From Panagrolaimus kolymaensis (Eukaryota; Nematoda; Chromadorea; Rhabditida; Panagrolaimidae), in contig JAJQJQ010000017.1 of the NCBI GenBank assembly GCA_028622995.1, positions 2,666,001 to 2,730,000 of the forward strand: a stretch of 64,000 nt of DNA, given 5' to 3'. The notes under the pieces were generated by a model. That model was not told the origin of the DNA, did not search any database, and worked only from the letters and a program-made list of their open reading frames with translations. Positions 39,362 to 52,707 of the stretch are shown piece by piece (within the stretch, counting starts at the first letter, position 1; each line of letters starts with the position of its first letter). A program made the position numbers and the translations under genes.

Positions 39362-39831
39362 ATGTCCACTGCCGTTTACAAAGCTTTATGCCGTTATGGT
39401 GATAAGGTACGGCTCTTAAAGCTGAGAGAGGAATAATTTTTCAATTGATATATTTTTAGTTTGTTTATCCCTTACTTCCATCATTTGCAAAACCTGCTTG
39501 GAATCATCCTGCTGGGCCAAAAACAGTTTTCTGGTGGGCTCCTACAATTAAATGGTAAGCTTTTTATTATTGTATTAATTTTAAATATATTTTCAAATTT
39601 AGGTGCTTGATCGGCGCGGGTTTAGCTGATTTAGCTAGACCTGCTGAAAAATTAAGCCTTTCACAGAATGCTGCCTTGTTAGCTACTGGTTCCATTTGGA
39701 CACGATATTGTTTTGTGATTACTCCTGTAAATTACTATCTTGCAAGCGTCAATTTCTTTGTCGGCCTCACTGGACTAATCCAAGTTCTTCGAATCGCTAA
39801 TTATCGACGGAGCCATCCATCTGCAACCTAA
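39362..39831 (+). CDS. MPC2: Mitochondrial pyruvate carrier subunit 2
   Basis: Inner-membrane subunit that, with MPC1, imports pyruvate into mitochondria. Three exons encode about 122 residues: MSTAVYKALCRYGDKFVYP, AWNHPAGPKTVFWWAPTIKWCLIGAGLADL, RPAEKLSLSQNAALLATGSIWTRYCFVITPVNYYLASVNFF, all in family order. Length is normal. The ATG lies about 15 bases after GTTTTAG, a possible trans-splice acceptor. MPHOSPH6 starts 209 bp downstream on the same strand. Confidence 0.96.
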
Positions 39832-40040
39832 TTAAACATTCATATTTAGAAAATTTTTATCGTATGACACAATTGAAAAATCCGGTTTTATTAGCAACGT
39901 TTTTTTTGTAAATGATTTTAATAAAAGATTTTTATTTTACGTTTTATTTTATTATTTCTTATTATCAAGTTGGTTTCGACTCTTTTGTATCTCATTTACT
40001 GGTTGTTAAAGAGTTTTATTAAAGATTTTAGGACTTAGAA

Positions 40041-40702
40041 ATGGCTAAAAATAAGAATATCAAGATGTCGGAAGACTTGCTTGGAATGCATGTAAGTTTT
40101 TTTTATTGTTTCTTATTACTTAATACCGTAATTTATAGTTTATGCGTTCGACTCGTATAAAGATAGATGAAAAGGCCAAAAAGAAAATATTAACTGAAAT
40201 GGCAGAAGAATATCGTGGAAGAAAGATACCTATCAATAAAAATAAAAATGCTCCAAGCCGTTATGTATTTTGTCCTGACATTGGGTATAATGAACTTCAA
40301 AATTTAAAATATGGTCGCTTCGCGTTTAATGGAATAAATCCTGAAATTCATAGAATTCAATTAGAAGAAGAAAATGCTCGTCGACGCAGAAATGATCCTA
40401 ATTTGGACGATGATGAAGGAATTTTCAAAGATATCCCTGACGAAGAAATGGCTAAAAGTTCCTTCTCTTCCGCAAGACGATACAATGGTCGTGGTGTTTT
40501 TATTGAACCTGCTGATAAGATTTTGAATATCTATACTGAAGAAACGGATGCTCCTTTATCTACTGGACCTTCAAGTAATAATACTGCAACTTCTTCAAAC
40601 GTACGATCTCCATCTCAACGTTTTGCTCCTTATAGACGAGGTCAAAAGCAAGACAAAAATTCTGGTAATCAAAATAAGCGGTTTGGTAATAGAAAGAAGT
40701 GA
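40041..40702 (+). CDS. MPHOSPH6: MPHOSPH6 (MPP6)-like exosome cofactor
   Basis: A nuclear-exosome-associated RNA-binding protein that helps 5.8S rRNA 3' maturation. Exon 1 (MAKNKNIKMSEDLLGMH) joins FMRSTR in phase, giving LLGMHFMR, compared with LLRMKFMQR in human MPP6. Then LKYGRFAFNGINPEIHRI (human LLYGRMSFRGFNPEVEKL), IPDEEMA (human VSDEEMA), and a basic Ser/Asn/Lys tail ending GNRKK. It is about 200 residues, somewhat longer than the human protein because of the tail. The ATG follows TTTTAG by nine bases. Likely co-transcribed with MPC2. Confidence 0.82.
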
Positions 40703-41204
40703 ATTAATTGGGCTCTATGATATTTGTTCATGTCTTTATGCTTTTGTTGATTTTAACGTTTGTTAATAAATTTTTTATTCTTTTGTTGATTTTTTTTTTG
40801 AACAAAGATAAATTAAACTTTCACTTCTTTTAATTTTCTGAGAAGCAAAATTTGAGTATGTACGTAAAAAAATTATAAACCGCAATTTAAACTTTTGATG
40901 ATAAAACTTTTTTGATGTCATCTAGAAAGATGATATCCATTATCACAACACAAAAATGCATGAAATCTGCCTATACACAAGAAAAAATAAATTACCCAAA
41001 AAGAAACAATCTAACGAAAAAATAATAAAAGAAGACAATATAGACTCTGTTTTTAAAACGCGTAAAAAGAATGCATAAAAGAGGTTTTCAAAGGTTCGAA
41101 GCTTTTTTTGTAAACTGCTAAAATTGAAAACTCAAATGCGGAAGTGAAAACAATATGTATGATGAAAGTTATTGGGAAGATCAAATAATAATTCCAATGC
41201 ATTA
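40703..41204. other. intergenic between convergent genes
   Basis: 500 bp of AT-rich sequence holding the 3' ends of MPHOSPH6 and of the PPP1R16-like gene. AATAAA-like signals are present near 40765 and 40986. Nothing else seen. Confidence 0.6.
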
Positions 41205-43709
<2,505 letters not shown>

Positions 43710-45660
43710 TTTTTTAACCGTCTTATTGAGTTAAAAATAAAATAATTAATAATAATAATAAAAGAAATAATAATAATAACTGCCTATTTTATTACTAGTA
43801 TATTATTACATGCTGGTCCAGGGATGTCCAAAAAATAATAATCCCAAATGAAACTCTGCAATCATAAAATTTCTATATCTTTTTACCAAAAGAAGAAGAA
43901 AAAAATATTAATAAACTCGTTGAAGAAGAAGAAAAAAAGCAAAACAAAATAGAAACAAGAGGATTAAAAAAATATAAAACATTTGGGGCGGTTTGATGAA
44001 AGCTTGAAGTGGGGGTCGTGTTGCTGGCACTCAAACAACACGGAGAGCTATAAAGCATTCATCCGGAGACGTTCCGACCGAATCAATAAACCACTGCAGC
44101 GCCAATGACACGCATCTGTTTCATCGAAGAAAAAAAAATTACGAAGAGGTGCGCGCAAAAAATAAAGGTCCTTTACTCTCAAAAATTAAAATATGTATTG
44201 AATAGAATTAGCTGAATCAGGCTTCCGCCCCTTAATAGCCTAAAATTCACGTATAAAAGATGAGATTTACTTACACAAATCAGAAATTTATTTCTGCTTT
44301 CATTCGAAAGGTTGTCTGCTTGTATTTTCAGCAGCAGTCAGTAATTGCAACAACAAAAAAACGAAGATGCCGCTGCTGCGGCACTTTTAAAAAAGACAAT
44401 TTTCTCGTGCCTTTCGTGCTTTAAATGGAGGCACTTATCAACAAAAAAAATGCAGCAAACAAGTTAGGCAAAATAAAAAAATAAAGCAAAAAAGGTGGCT
44501 TCTTATAAAAACAACACGCGATTGATTTTTAAGGAAAGGAAAATCTCTAAAGGTGGTGGCACGGGGTAAATCGTAGCAATATTCTCACTACAATTCAGTC
44601 AGTCCCCAGCAACAAACATTGACAGAAAAAAAGTGTACGAGCGAAAATGAGAGACGCACGAGGATGACGACCTTTCTCTCTTTTTTTTTGCGCAAGGTGA
44701 AGGAAGCGAAAGCATTGAGAAGACGATGTGACGATTGCAACAGTTTGTGTCCGTCATCGAACCGTACAAAAAAAAAGTATGTCGTTCACCTCTTCTTTCT
44801 TTTCTTTTTTTCCTTCGATTCACGTCAATAACAACGACCATTGAGAAAAAAATCGAAAAGAAAGTGTGGGCCACCATTGCTTCTTTGTAACGCCGTATCA
44901 AAGGCAATTCGAGTCTTGCAAGTAGTAAAGCTCCTTCATTGACCGAATAATAATAAAAAAGAAAAAAATCATCATCAATGAGGAGAATGAAATAAAAACA
45001 AAAAACGACGACGACAAAGGTGAGGACAACGAAGATGAAGAAAGAGAAAAGAATGCGCCTTTCCACTTCAAAAATTATTTACTAATGCCGTCAAACTTTG
45101 ATGATGATGAAGTCCCTCACAAATATCGTCGTCCTTTTTTCTCCTCATACCTTCGCCTCGATGAACGAAATTCTCGCCTTTGAAGCAACAAAGCTAACAA
45201 AAATTCTCCTCGAAAAAGAAAATGAATGAGTCAAGAAAAATTGTAAAGGAACACACACCTTTTCTCATCGTGTGTGCATGGAATCAAAATCAGAAAAAAT
45301 GCTGAATCACAATTTTTTTTCTTTAAAATACGCACAAGCTCTCTTGGGTGCCTTTGGCGATCAATCTATCTATCTTACAATGGATGAAAAAGGAAAAGGA
45401 ATGCAAATAGGAAGAAGAAAGAAAAAACTTGTTTGACCGGAAAAAAATAAAACCATTTTCAACAAAAAGAAATTTTTTTGATTTAAATTTTCCAAAAAAG
45501 GGTTGTCATAAACTTTTAGAGTTTAAGATCCAAAAAATGGTCCTTAAACGAAAAGTGCTGGGTTTTGAAGCATCAAAAACTTTCTATAAAATAAAAACTT
45601 TAGTAAACATTAAAATTTAATTATTATTTAGTTGTCATAAATTTTTAATTCATCTTCAAA
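43710..45660. other. divergent intergenic region
   Basis: 1.95 kb between the PPP1R16-like start and BLCAP. AT-rich with A-runs and GA/CGA-rich tracts (44990-45060). Open frames on both strands at 44599-45066 are low complexity and have no support. Presumably two promoters. Confidence 0.5.
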
Positions 45661-46001
45661 ATGTACTGCCTTCAATGGCTTTTGCCAATGTTATTAATTC
45701 CGAAAAATTTACTGGTTCATCCGACATTTATAGTTGATCAAGCGATATTCTTTTGGATTTATATGATTGGTTTCTTTTTGGAAAGGAGGTAAGTTACAAA
45801 AATGAGTATTATGCCCCATACATATTTATTACTTTCAGACCATGCTATAGTTGTACGTTAATTTTCCTTATTGCTGTATCATTTATTTGTTATGCCGATT
45901 CTGATCGTTGTATTTTTTGGCCAACATGTCAAACTGTATTCAATGGAGAAATGTGTAAATATGTTTTTGATGTAGCAGAATCTTCTGAAGTGAAACCATG
46001 A
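45661..46001 (+). CDS. BLCAP: BLCAP-like small membrane protein
   Basis: Homologue of bladder-cancer-associated protein, a conserved two-pass membrane protein implicated in growth control. Exons 45661-45788 and 45839-46001 give 96 residues (human 87). MYCLQWLLPMLLIPK at the start is almost identical to human; then FFWIYMIGFFLERRPCYSCTLIFLIAVSFICY matches human ...[27 protein letters not shown]. The C-terminal third is Cys-rich (DRCIFWPTCQ, GEMCKYV) and differs from the human tail. POLR3H follows 310 bp downstream, same strand. Confidence 0.93.
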
Positions 46002-46311
46002 TCATCGTTCACTGCCTTTACCAAATTATTTTATGTTCCCCGGATGTTTGTTCAAACGGGTTGTAAATATCAAATGTTGTTTTTTGTATATACATAATTT
46101 TTTATTGTTAATTTTAGTTTTTGCTCACATATTTTCGGGTCCATTAAAAGTTATTTTCAAATGTGTGTCGTTCAAATTTTTTATAAAGTTTTATGAATTT
46201 TATAAAAGTCTCAAAACGTTTTAAGGGTTTTTTTCCTTTCATTATTGCAAACTTTTTTTATTATTTCACAATATTATATTCAATTTTCAGTGTAATACAT
46301 ATTATTGCAAA

Positions 46312-47016
46312 ATGTTTGTTATTGCTGATCTTCAACATACAGTAAAGATTTTTCCAGAAGAAATGGACATCAAAACAGAAGATCGTATAATTGACAAGTT
46401 TGTTTTAAGTTTCTTTATAACAATTCTTACACATTTGAAATTTTAGATTAAATGGTATGCTTGCAAATAAAGTACTTAAAGATGTTGGATTATGTTTGAC
46501 TTTTTATGATTTTATTAAAATTGAAGCTTCCTATATCCCTCAAGGTAGTGTTATTGCTACCAAAAATTGTGTAATTTAAAATTAATATCTATTTAAGGAT
46601 CTCCAACCGTGTTTATTCCTGTGAAATTTAAATATCTGGTATTTGTGCTTATTCCTGGTGAAGTATTGGATTGTTTTATTAGAAAAGCTATTCCAGAAGG
46701 ATTGTTTCTGAGCGTTGGATTTTTTGAAGATATTTTTGTTCCTGCACATAATCTTCCAGAAGGCAGCGTCTTTGATGAAAATGAACAACAATGGAACTGG
46801 AATTTCAAAAGTGATTCTCAAATTCTCTCTTATGCATTAGAAGCGAACAAAGAAACTCGAGCTTTAATTGAAAGTGTATCATATAAAGATGTTAAAATAG
46901 GAAAAGCAGGATCAAGTATGCTTGTTAGGGCTACTATTAATATGCCAGGACTTGGTTGTCTTTCATGGTGGCAAGATGAAAATGACGAAGAAGATGAAGG
47001 GAATTTAAATGGATAA
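46312..47016 (+). CDS. POLR3H: RNA polymerase III subunit RPC8 (POLR3H/RPC25)
   Basis: Stalk subunit of RNA polymerase III, paired with RPC9, needed for initiation at tRNA and 5S genes. MFVIADLQHTVKI at the start, LNGMLANKVLKDVGLCLTFYDFIKIE (RPB7-like N domain), PVKFKYLVFVLIPGEVL, EGLFLSVGFFEDIFVPAHNLP, FDENEQQWNWNF (S1/OB domain), and a C-terminal PGLGCLSWWQ motif typical of RPC8, followed by a short acidic tail. Three exons. A TTTTCAG lies about 20 bases before the ATG. Length is near the family norm (about 204). Confidence 0.95.
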
Positions 47017-47140
47017 TTATAATATTTTTAAATTGTTTGCCTTCAATTGTTTTTAAATTGTTGTTGAGTTTGGTTTTTTGAATAAAGTTTTATTTAATTT
47101 TTTTTTGAAATAATGGAGTATAATTCATAATAATGCCTGT

Positions 47141-47275
47141 TTAAAGGACCATATTCATTTGCTTCCCTTTTCAAACTCGCGGCTGGATATTCGTCCCCAC
47201 AAACGCCCACACTTTGCGGGGTCGAATATCCAGCCGCGAGTTTGAAAAGGGAAGCAAATGAATATGGTCCTTTAA
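47141..47275. repeat. foldback element D
   Basis: 135 bp palindrome starting TTAAAGGACCATATTC and ending with its complement. The arms include GGCTGGATATTCG. The loop is about 20 bases. Only the first 8 bases or so are shared with A, B and C. It lies 125 bp after the POLR3H stop and 212 bp before the SEC61B ATG. Confidence 0.92.
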
Positions 47276-47486
47276 TGTGTGGTGTTCGTCCATTTTATAT
47301 TTTCATTTTTCGTGAAAAAAAAATTTATCAAAGCGTAGCTTCATTTTCGCGTCGAGACTGCGCAGTTTGAGCAACGCGTCTGTTTTTTCATTGAACTTTT
47401 TTTTGCTCCACTGCTTTCTTTTGTTTTTTTTTTCTGAAAAGTTTATCAAAAAAACGTTTATTCCAAAGTTATAATTTGTTTAAAAA

Positions 47487-48163
47487 ATGGTGAGTTAATT
47501 TTCAACGTTGGATATTTTTGGGTAAAAAAAACATTGGCCTAATACTAAAGTTTTATCTATCTAATATGAAAAGATAGATACTTTCATTTTTGTTATGTTT
47601 TGCTTGCCTTTCTTTCATATAATTGTTTTGTTAAAATTTTTATTAATATTTTATATTTAGGCTGATTCAAATCGAAGTCCTGGACGTGCTACTCGTGGTG
47701 GAGCTGGAGGGGCTGTTCGTCAAAGGTATCTTTTTTTTTCTCTCTTCTTTCCTTTTGACTTATTAAGTGATTAATTTGTAGACGTGGAGCTGGTGGTGCT
47801 GCTGCTGCTACATCTGGTTCAACTCGCTCACGTGGAGGTGGTAACACTGGTGGATTATGGAAATTCTATACTGAAGATTCTACCGGACTTAAAATGTAAG
47901 TTTTTAACAGCTTTTGATATGCGTTTACTTGTATTAATAATTTTATTACAAGAGGTTATGAACATCATTTGGAACATTACACTTTTTACGGTAGAAAATA
48001 AACCGGCGTTGTTTATCATCTTTTTTGTGTCAAGGTTTTATTTTATTGAATCTAATGTGTTTTTTTTTTCAGTGGACCTGTGCCTGTTCTTGTCCTGAGC
48101 TTGGTTTTCATCGCTTCTGTCTTCGTTCTTCATATTTGGGGAAAATATACTCGTTCTCATTAA
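47487..48163 (+). CDS. SEC61B: Sec61 translocon beta subunit
   Basis: Tail-anchored beta subunit of the ER protein-conducting channel. The first coding exon contributes only the ATG (47487-47489, then GTGAGT). The next starts [22 protein letters not shown]. Then [51 protein letters not shown] and [10 protein letters not shown]. The transmembrane anchor is at the C-terminus as in all Sec61 beta proteins. About 91 residues. The last intron splits AAA-AT/T (Ile). Confidence 0.97.
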
Positions 48164-50858
48164 ATGAATGTCCTCTTCGTCAATGGATAAAAATTTTTAA
48201 TGCTTTCTTTGTTTGTAATAGTCTTAAAATATATACGTATTTATTATTATTTAAATTTGTACTTTGTTTTTGCGACTTTAATTTCTTGTTGATGAATTTT
48301 TGACTAAATAATAATGACTTCTATTTTTGGCTAAATTAATTGCATCCTTAAAGCTTAAAATAATACTGTTTAATGTACCATTGCCTAATAAGTGAAAAAA
48401 GGCGTAATGAGAGACGAGAGTTTTAGCAATAGGTAACTAGCATTTATGTATATATAAAGCTGGAGGTTGTTATGGTAGTTGCCGTTTCTATGTTGAACTA
48501 ATCTCGAGCTGCTTTAAAAAAGAAATAAGAAGCCAGGTGAGATTTGTTATTAGAAAAATAATTATTTTTAGATGTTCGAAAAAAGTACTTTTATTAAATG
48601 AAAATTTGTATTCACAGCAATGCACAGCTCTTAAAAAAGCAGCATCTTTTTTAGAAAAACAATTTTCTTATGCCACCTCTCCCTTAGTTTATGTTTTCAA
48701 ACTCGACAAAAACAGCAAAAAGGAACGCACTGAATCTTTGATCAAATGAAAAACTTGCAAAAATAACTTTGTTGTCGTAGTTTTTGCCGTCAGCTGGATA
48801 AAAAAAAATGGAGCTGCTGACAAGAACAACATCGTTCCTCCTCACTTGTTTCTATTTCTGCCAGCTGGCTTTACGCCAAATCATTTCGTGCAATATTTCT
48901 TACTCCCTTTTTTTAAATGAAAACATCTCTAATACATAACAGAGAATTGTGTGTGTGTCCTCTCTCGTATTTTCCTTTTTGGACACCATCAGCAGGCAGA
49001 AGCCAACAAACAACAAGCCAACAGCGGCAACTGCTCCCTTTGTAAGATAAAGAAAAAAGTGGGTAGTTCTTGTGTTTCATTTCTGTGCTACGCATTTTTT
49101 TTCTCTCTTCTAACTGATGTTGTTCCTTCAAGCAGCTGCAATGCTTAGCTCCGTTTCGGAAGAACTTTTGTTTTGTGTCGTTGGTTGGTTGAGCTGTGTG
49201 TGTATTGCACATTCAAAATTCTTTCCATCTTTTTGCGCGTTTTTTACGTATAAAACCACATTGCTCTTGTTTTTTTTAAACAACAGCTAAAAAAACAAAC
49301 ATGGTCGAAGCTAGAAATTTTTTTAGCTTAAAATAAAAAATAAAACATTAAAAATGCAACTTTAGTTTATCATTGCTCTTTTTTTGTTTGAATGCTTTAA
49401 AATTTGAAGAAAATTTTTTTTATCATTAAATTGAAGATTGCTCTATGTTATGAAAACAACTGCTTCTAATAGCGTTTATTACCTTAAAGTTCAATTTACA
49501 AATATATATTTTAAATGCTTTTAATGATTCTATAAAAGCACGTGCAATGAACGGATGAATACCGCGTTGTACCATTCCAAAATTTTTTTACTACTCTCTT
49601 TCTCTTTGCTGCTGCGATCTATTTGAAACAAAAAAATCACAACAAGCTTTTTGTGAATTTGTGTGGTTTGAATTGAAAGAGCTCTTCTTCACTTGGTTTA
49701 TGAAATTTTAAATTTTTGTCGTTGAATTTTGCTGTTTTTTTTTTAAATTTAAAATTGCCTAATAAAGTAAAAAGAACGCAACATTTTTTTTTGTAGCTTG
49801 TTGCTGCTTCCCCATGTGTTTTGTTAGGACTTTTAAAATTTTTTAACGTGTCAAATCATCACAAAGTTTCTAACACGTGCTTCTTTTTCTCCTTTCTTTT
49901 TTGTGTTAATATTTTTTCTTTGTTTTATATTTTCGTTTTTTTCTTCTTCGATTCCAATGGTATAAACTTTGTCAAAAAAAGTCGCTCCTTTTTTCTTTTT
50001 ATTTGATACATTTGCTTTTTTTCTCTTTCCATTTTTTTTTTCATTGTTGAAGATGTCATTCGATTTTGATCTTTCTTAGTTTTCATTAAACAATTCAAAA
50101 GTTTCTTACCTTCTCTCTTTAAAAGAGCAGGAATCCTGCCTAAAAAATGATGGACAAAGTTCATTGTTCACAAAAAAATAAGGTAATCTTCGACCGTTTT
50201 TCGTACTTTTATATCAGCCAAAATCGCGACTTTTGGCTTTTGACTGACTATCTGTAGTAATAGCTTGAGATTATTTGAGCATGAAAATTTAAATAGCTGC
50301 TATTTTTTGAAATCACATTATTTAATAATTCATTGAACTGATGTTAAATATAAATTATTGTGCGTCTAAATATTCTATATCATTCACATGACAATTTTTC
50401 TAAGAAGCATATTTTTAATTAGCTTTCTTTTAAAAACAATGCCTTTTTGTTTTGTTTCTGACGATACTTTTCTTTATTATTTTCTGATGTTGTTGCGTAC
50501 TTTTTTCTATGAATGATTAATTACTGTCAAAGATAAAATATTTAACCCTGTCTAATAATTCCAAAAGCTAGGCTACATTTTTCAATATTTTCGTATGTAG
50601 CTAACAATAAAGTAATTATTTTTTATCAATCGAAAATCCTTGACCTTTAATGATATTGTGATCGAAATTTTTATATAATACAAACTTTTTCTTTCTTTCT
50701 GCAATTCTATTCTTTTTTTATTACCATAATTTTGGCGCAACTGATTTACATTTTTTCTAAACATAATAAACTGCTTTGAAAGCGAGAAAAACATTAATGC
50801 GAAAGTGATTTTGTATATATATATTTATTAAAAAGATTAAAACATTAGAGAAGAAAAA

Positions 50859-50886
50859 ATGGCATTTTCGGTTGATGCAGAACCAA
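50859..50886 (+). other. candidate isolated 5' coding exon
   Basis: ATG followed by MAFSVDAEP and a good GTAAG donor, preceded by an A-rich leader. No matching downstream exon could be identified in a consistent frame. It may be an alternative first exon of the Ig/FN3 gene or chance. Confidence 0.2.
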
Positions 50887-51081
50887 GTAAGAATAACAGC
50901 TGGTGTTTTTTTAAATTTTATTTTGCGCACAAATATTTTTCAGAGGGTTTTGTTTCTTTCTCTTTTTTATTATTATAAAGTTGCTTTTACTTTTTGTCAC
51001 CACGTGATTATTATACCTAGTAAAAAGACCTATAGGTGTGAGAGATAGAGAAAGAAGGGAGAAAGGTAATAACTAATCTCA

Positions 51082-51316
51082 TAAAGGACGACTACACTTT
51101 CTGTTTTTTTCAAATTGTTTCAAACGAACCGCGGTTCTGTCCCCAAGTGGTAAAGTGCTTTGAACATCGAAAAACCGTAATGCTACAGTAATATCTCACT
51201 TCCAAATTACTGTAGCATTACGGTTTTTCGATGTTCAAAGCACTTTACCACTTGGGGACAGAACCGCGGTTCGTTTGAAACAATTTGAAAAAAACAGAAA
51301 GTGTAGTCGTCCTTTA
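51082..51316. repeat. foldback element E
   Basis: 235 bp palindrome with arms of about 110 bp that appear perfectly complementary and a loop of about 13 nt. Starts TAAAGGACGACTACAC and ends with its complement, then TTTAAATGCC. The arms contain GAACCGCGGTTC, itself a palindrome. Interior unrelated to A-D. Confidence 0.93.
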
Positions 51317-52222
51317 AATGCCGGAAGCAGTATATCTCATCTATCCACATTGTAATAAAAAAGTGGTAAAAACGAAGAAGAAAAAAGTGTTGTCTTTTTT
51401 TTAAATTTTTTTTCTTTAATGAAAGAAAACATCATGAAAAAAAACGGATGGTGTAGTTCACGTGATCAAAAAAAGGACACGTTGTGTTGCCGCTGCTGCT
51501 GTTTTTGCTTTTGCTGTTTTGTGGGTGCTGTTGCTGCCTTTTCAAAGCTTTTTTTCGCGCTCTTCTTTTTGATGCCCAGCACAAAAAAAAAAGTGAGCAT
51601 CAACGCAACAAAAAAATGATGCGGACATATTAACCACGTTGTTGTTTAGGACCCAACCATTCTTTTTTTCCAAAGTTTCCCTACTTTTTTTGATGTTTAT
51701 TTTTTTTCACGGTGATGGTAATTCTCTTGGCCTTTATTCATCTATTTCGCTTTACTAATTGTGAGATGTTCTCTTCTTTTTATTAATAATACTGCTATTA
51801 CGGCATTGATCAACAAAAAATCAAAATTGTATTGAGCATATAGCAACTGAAAAAGAAAAAAAACTAAATTGCTCCCGTTTTGTGTCGTCAGCGCATCCTT
51901 CTTTCTTTTTAATAAAAAAAAAAAACAATGAGGAAGGAACACAAACTCATATACATACTTTTATTTTTAAATGCGTGAAAGTTAACATCCAACATTCAAA
52001 AGCTCCTTTCGTCCCGCTTGATGAACTTGCATTCTCTATTTGTTTTAACTATTTTTTTTTAATTTCGTGAATTCTCATTTTTTGACCGTTAAAAAAATTC
52101 TTAAGTATTTTTTTACAGGAAAAAGGAAACGTTATTTTTCCATTTTTTTATTCACTTTATTACATCTTCCATCCATTTATTCATCCAAAGGCTGTGCTGC
52201 TGTTTTTTGTTGACTTTTAAAA

Positions 52223-52253
52223 TAAAGGATGAGCCATTTTTGGACATCCTTTA
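52223..52253. repeat. miniature foldback remnant F
   Basis: TAAAGGATG and CATCCTTTA face each other around 13 bases. The right flank TTTAAATGCC is shared with element E. Likely a collapsed copy of the foldback family, but short enough that chance is possible. Confidence 0.45.
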
Positions 52254-52707
52254 AATGCCAAAGTTGCAAAGGCATAAGGATTAATAATAATTGTTATTTA
52301 AAAAATTAAATTTAAAATTTTTTCTTACAAAACTTTTTGTAAGACATCGATTGCGCGAAAGGCCATATCAGGCCATATCGCGCTTTTGCAGTTTACACAA
52401 CGCATTCTTTGCGTTGTTTCATCTGCACTAAAGGCGATCAGTGCCTTTTGGAGGCTTCTTACAAAAATATTAACAACAGTAAGAAGAAGAATTTCGATAT
52501 AAGAAGTTTTAAAACTTCTCGAAATGATTCCAATTGTGCCAAAAATAAATCACAAGCCGGATTTTGGTACAACCAAACGCCGAAAAATCGAATCGCCTCT
52601 AACTGCATTTCCCAGGTATGTTACTTTTTTATTTCAAAAACCTCCAAAAAAAATAACAAAAATTTTAGAATCCGACCCAGAGCAAGACCGAAATTTCAAT
52701 TGGAATA

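Larger units (their letters stand above)
48164..52707. other. long gene-poor intergenic region
   Basis: 4.5 kb, AT-rich with many T-runs; CTG-rich tracts at 51485-51540; a tandem GGCCATATC pair at 52363-52381; a small CAACGCA hairpin near 52398. Elements E and F lie here. Part may be 5' regulatory sequence or a 5' intron of the Ig/FN3 gene. An open frame at 52409-52618 can be spliced in phase to the exon carrying its ATG, giving a possible longer N-terminus. Confidence 0.55.

Noticed and set aside
44599..45066. 155-codon minus-strand open frame
   Set aside because: Low-complexity Phe/Val and Lys/Arg/Ser runs in a GA-rich tract; no homology or splice context.
52355..52420. GGCCATATC tandem pair and CAACGCA hairpin as a regulatory site
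   Set aside because: Too short and isolated to support a function.
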